64,000 nucleotides of DNA from Streptomyces rishiriensis (GTDB taxonomy: Bacteria > Actinomycetota > Actinomycetes > Streptomycetales > Streptomycetaceae): positions 7,006,001 through 7,070,000 of the forward strand of contig NZ_JAUSWV010000002.1 of the NCBI RefSeq assembly GCF_030815485.1, in the 5' to 3' direction. The position numbers were made by a program, and so were the translations under genes. This document shows, piece by piece, positions 62,268 to 64,000 of this stretch. Each line of letters opens with the position of its first letter. Position 1 is the first letter of the stretch. The notes below the pieces were generated by a model that was given only the letters and a program-made list of their open reading frames with translations, ran no database searches and had not been told where the DNA came from.

Positions 62268-64000
62268 ATGTCCCCTGCGCAGACAGGCGCCAGACCCGGC
62301 GCCGCTCCGCGTTCCCGTCCCGTCCCCTTCCTGTCCCTGGCGTTCATCCTGCTCGTCGCGGCCATGGCCATGGTCATGCCCGCCGGCCGGGCGGACGCCC
62401 TGGCCCGTCCCTCGCAGACGATGTACACCCCGCCGTCGGGTGCGCCCTCGCCCGGGTCGCTCTACCCGAGGGCGGTGCGGATGCAGCACAACGGCTCCGC
62501 CAACGGCACCCTCCTCGCGACCTTCGAGCAGTACACCTCCGGCACGCCGGTCCTGCCGATCTACCGCAGCACGGACAACGGCAATTCCTGGTCGAAGATC
62601 TCCGAGGTCGCCGACACCCAGAACGGCTGGGGCATGCGCTGGGAGCCCGAGCTGTTCGAGCTGCCCACGGCGGTGGGCGGCTTCCCGGCCGGCACCATCC
62701 TGGCCGCCGGCGCCTCGGTCCCCTCCGACCGCTCGGCCATCAAGATCGATGTCTACGCCAGCACCGACCGCGGACAGACCTGGACCTTCGTCAGCAACAT
62801 CGCCACCGGAGGCCCGGCGTTCGACACGAACGGCAACACCCCCGTATGGGAGCCGTTCTTCCTCTACGCCAACGGCAAGCTGATCGTCTACTACTCCGAC
62901 CAGCGCGACCCCGGCCACGGCCAGAAGGTCGTGCACCAGGTGACCACGGACCTCCGCACCTGGGGCCCGGTCGTGGACGACGTGGCGATGCCCACCTACA
63001 GCCAGCGCCCGGGTATGCCCACCGTCGCGAAACTGCCCAACGGCACCTACGTCATGACGTACGAGTACGGCGGCTCCCCCTCGGGCAACTTCGCCGTCTA
63101 CTACAAGATCTCCGCCGATCCGGAGGCCTTCGACTCCGTCACGGGCATCCCCCTGCGGTCGACGGACGGCGTGGTCCCCACCAGCACCCCGTACATCACG
63201 TGGCTGCCCACCGGCGGTCCGAACGGCACGCTCGTCGTCGGCGCCTACAGCACCAGCGACCTGTTCCTCAACACCCAGAACGGCGCCGCGAACACCTGGA
63301 CGCGCATCAGCTCCGGCGTCGCCGGTGGCTACAGCCGCGGCATGGTGCCCCTGCCCGACGGCCACAGCCTGCTCGTGCTCAGTGGCGGCAGCGGAGGCAG
63401 CAACCTCTCCAACCCCGTCACCTACAGCACCATCGACCTGGGCGGCGGCATCTCGGACGGCGCCACCTACACCGTGTCGAACGCGGGCGGCAACCTCATG
63501 CTGAGCATCGCGGGCGGCTCCACCGCCAACGGCGCCGACGCCACCCAGCAGAACGCCGACAACGCCACCGACCAGCAGTGGCGCTTCGTGCAGCAGACCT
63601 CCGGCTACTTCAAGATCCTCAACGTCGCCAGCGGCAAGGTCCTCGGCGTGGAGAACCAGTCCACCGCCGACGGAGCCAGGATCCTCCAGTGGGACGACAA
63701 CGGCACCCTGGACCACGAGTGGGCCGTCGCCCCGAGCCCGGCCGGCGGCTACCACCTCATCAACCGTGTGACCGGCAAGTACCTGGAGATCCCGAACGCC
63801 TCCACCCCCACCGGCACCGTCGCCGATCAGTGGAGCGCCACCGGTTGCGCCTGCCAGCGCTGGAACGTCACCCAGACCGCTCCACCGCCGCTGGGCACCG
63901 GGCAGTACGTCCTCGTCAACAAGAACAGCGGGAAGTACCTGGACATCCCGCAGGGCTCGACCGCCACCGGTACGGCCACCCAGCAGTGGCAGAACTCGGC
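62268..64000 (+). CDS. Secreted GH93-like exo-arabinanase with ricin-type lectin repeats (3' end outside window)
   Basis: 577 residues are visible and the frame is still open at the window end. A signal peptide spans about 1-45. The catalytic part (about 50-390) is a sialidase-like propeller with Asp-box repeats (STDNGNSW, STDRGQTW); segments such as NTPVWEPFFLYANGKLIVYYSDQRDP and MTYEYGGSPSG recall GH93 exo-1,5-alpha-L-arabinanases more than true sialidases. From about 400 onward come ricin-B-type lectin repeats with QxW-like motifs (DQQWRF, LDHEWAV, CQRWNV). ATG 62268 has GGGAG upstream. It would release arabinose or arabinobiose from arabinan. A GH33 or other BNR enzyme is the alternative. 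Confidence 0.75.
   Translation, partial: MSPAQTGARPGAAPRSRPVPFLSLAFILLVAAMAMVMPAGRADALARPSQTMYTPPSGAPSPGSLYPRAVRMQHNGSANGTLLATFEQYTSGTPVLPIYRSTDNGNSWSKISEVADTQNGWGMRWEPELFELPTAVGGFPAGTILAAGASVPSDRSAIKIDVYASTDRGQTWTFVSNIATGGPAFDTNGNTPVWEPFFLYANGKLIVYYSDQRDPGHGQKVVHQVTTDLRTWGPVVDDVAMPTYSQRPGMPTVAKLPNGTYVMTYEYGGSPSGNFAVYYKISADPEAFDSVTGIPLRSTDGVVPTSTPYITWLPTGGPNGTLVVGAYSTSDLFLNTQNGAANTWTRISSGVAGGYSRGMVPLPDGHSLLVLSGGSGGSNLSNPVTYSTIDLGGGISDGATYTVSNAGGNLMLSIAGGSTANGADATQQNADNATDQQWRFVQQTSGYFKILNVASGKVLGVENQSTADGARILQWDDNGTLDHEWAVAPSPAGGYHLINRVTGKYLEIPNASTPTGTVADQWSATGCACQRWNVTQTAPPPLGTGQYVLVNKNSGKYLDIPQGSTATGTATQQWQNS

Noticed and set aside
62268..64000. Simple call as a GH33 sialidase
   Set aside because: Asp boxes are shared by many propeller enzymes; the segments around YYSDQRDP and MTYEYGG fit GH93 better and the typical arginine triad context was not recognised. 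Left as GH93-like with moderate confidence.

Overview
The window is high-GC actinobacterial DNA that reads as Streptomyces. It shows strong third-position G/C bias, many GTG starts, ATGA/GTGA gene overlaps, twin-arginine and lipoprotein signals on exported enzymes, and a pentose-phosphate gene order (tkt-tal-zwf-opcA-pgi-pgd) that, from memory, matches a streptomycete chromosome. No tRNA, rRNA, CRISPR array, insertion sequence or phage gene was seen.

Layout. 0-2.8 kb: end of a quinate/shikimate dehydrogenase gene and a two-domain 3-dehydroshikimate dehydratase, which lead to protocatechuate. 2.8-13.1 kb: a minus-strand operon of eight genes, six of them oxidative and non-oxidative pentose-phosphate enzymes, with an AraC regulator diverging from it across a 17-bp palindrome. 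14.3-17.1 kb: a secreted GH16 glucanase and a lipoprotein L,D-transpeptidase, each with an apparent one-base indel. 17.5-22.8 kb: IclR and MarR regulators diverging from a four-gene CoA-dependent side-chain degradation operon (SDR, amidohydrolase, CoA ligase, MaoC), closed by a strong hairpin. 22.9-33.6 kb: a minus-strand sugar operon (PfkB kinase, ABC binding protein, two permeases, GH2 beta-galactosidase) that also carries two Tat-exported metallohydrolases. 33.8-39.1 kb: the diverging DeoR, GH4 and GH38 alpha-mannosidase genes. 39.1-41.4 kb: a repeat-rich spacer and a GH18 chitinase with DasR-like operator sequences. 41.4-48.4 kb: mixed genes (ATP-grasp, phosphoesterase plus phosphopantetheinyl transferase, alpha/beta hydrolase, XRE-ImmA pair, MmyB-type ligand-binding protein). 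48.4-55.0 kb: an aromatic- or sulfonate-type ABC importer, an IclR regulator and a vanA/vanB-type demethylase with a small coupled gene between its two subunits. 55.2-64 kb: GH42 beta-galactosidase with its ABC importer, a LacI regulator and the start of a secreted GH93-like arabinanase with ricin-type lectin repeats.

Together the genes describe a plant-litter saprophyte. Several modules release sugars from galactans, mannosides, glucans, chitin and probably arabinan, and a second pentose-phosphate operon can process them. Three modules (quinate/shikimate, hydroxycinnamate-like side chains, vanillate) would converge on protocatechuate. Substrate assignments are inference from family membership and context.

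Three genes between 15 and 30.3 kb show one-base changes in short homopolymers. These may be sequencing errors and should be resolved before the split or fused frames are believed.
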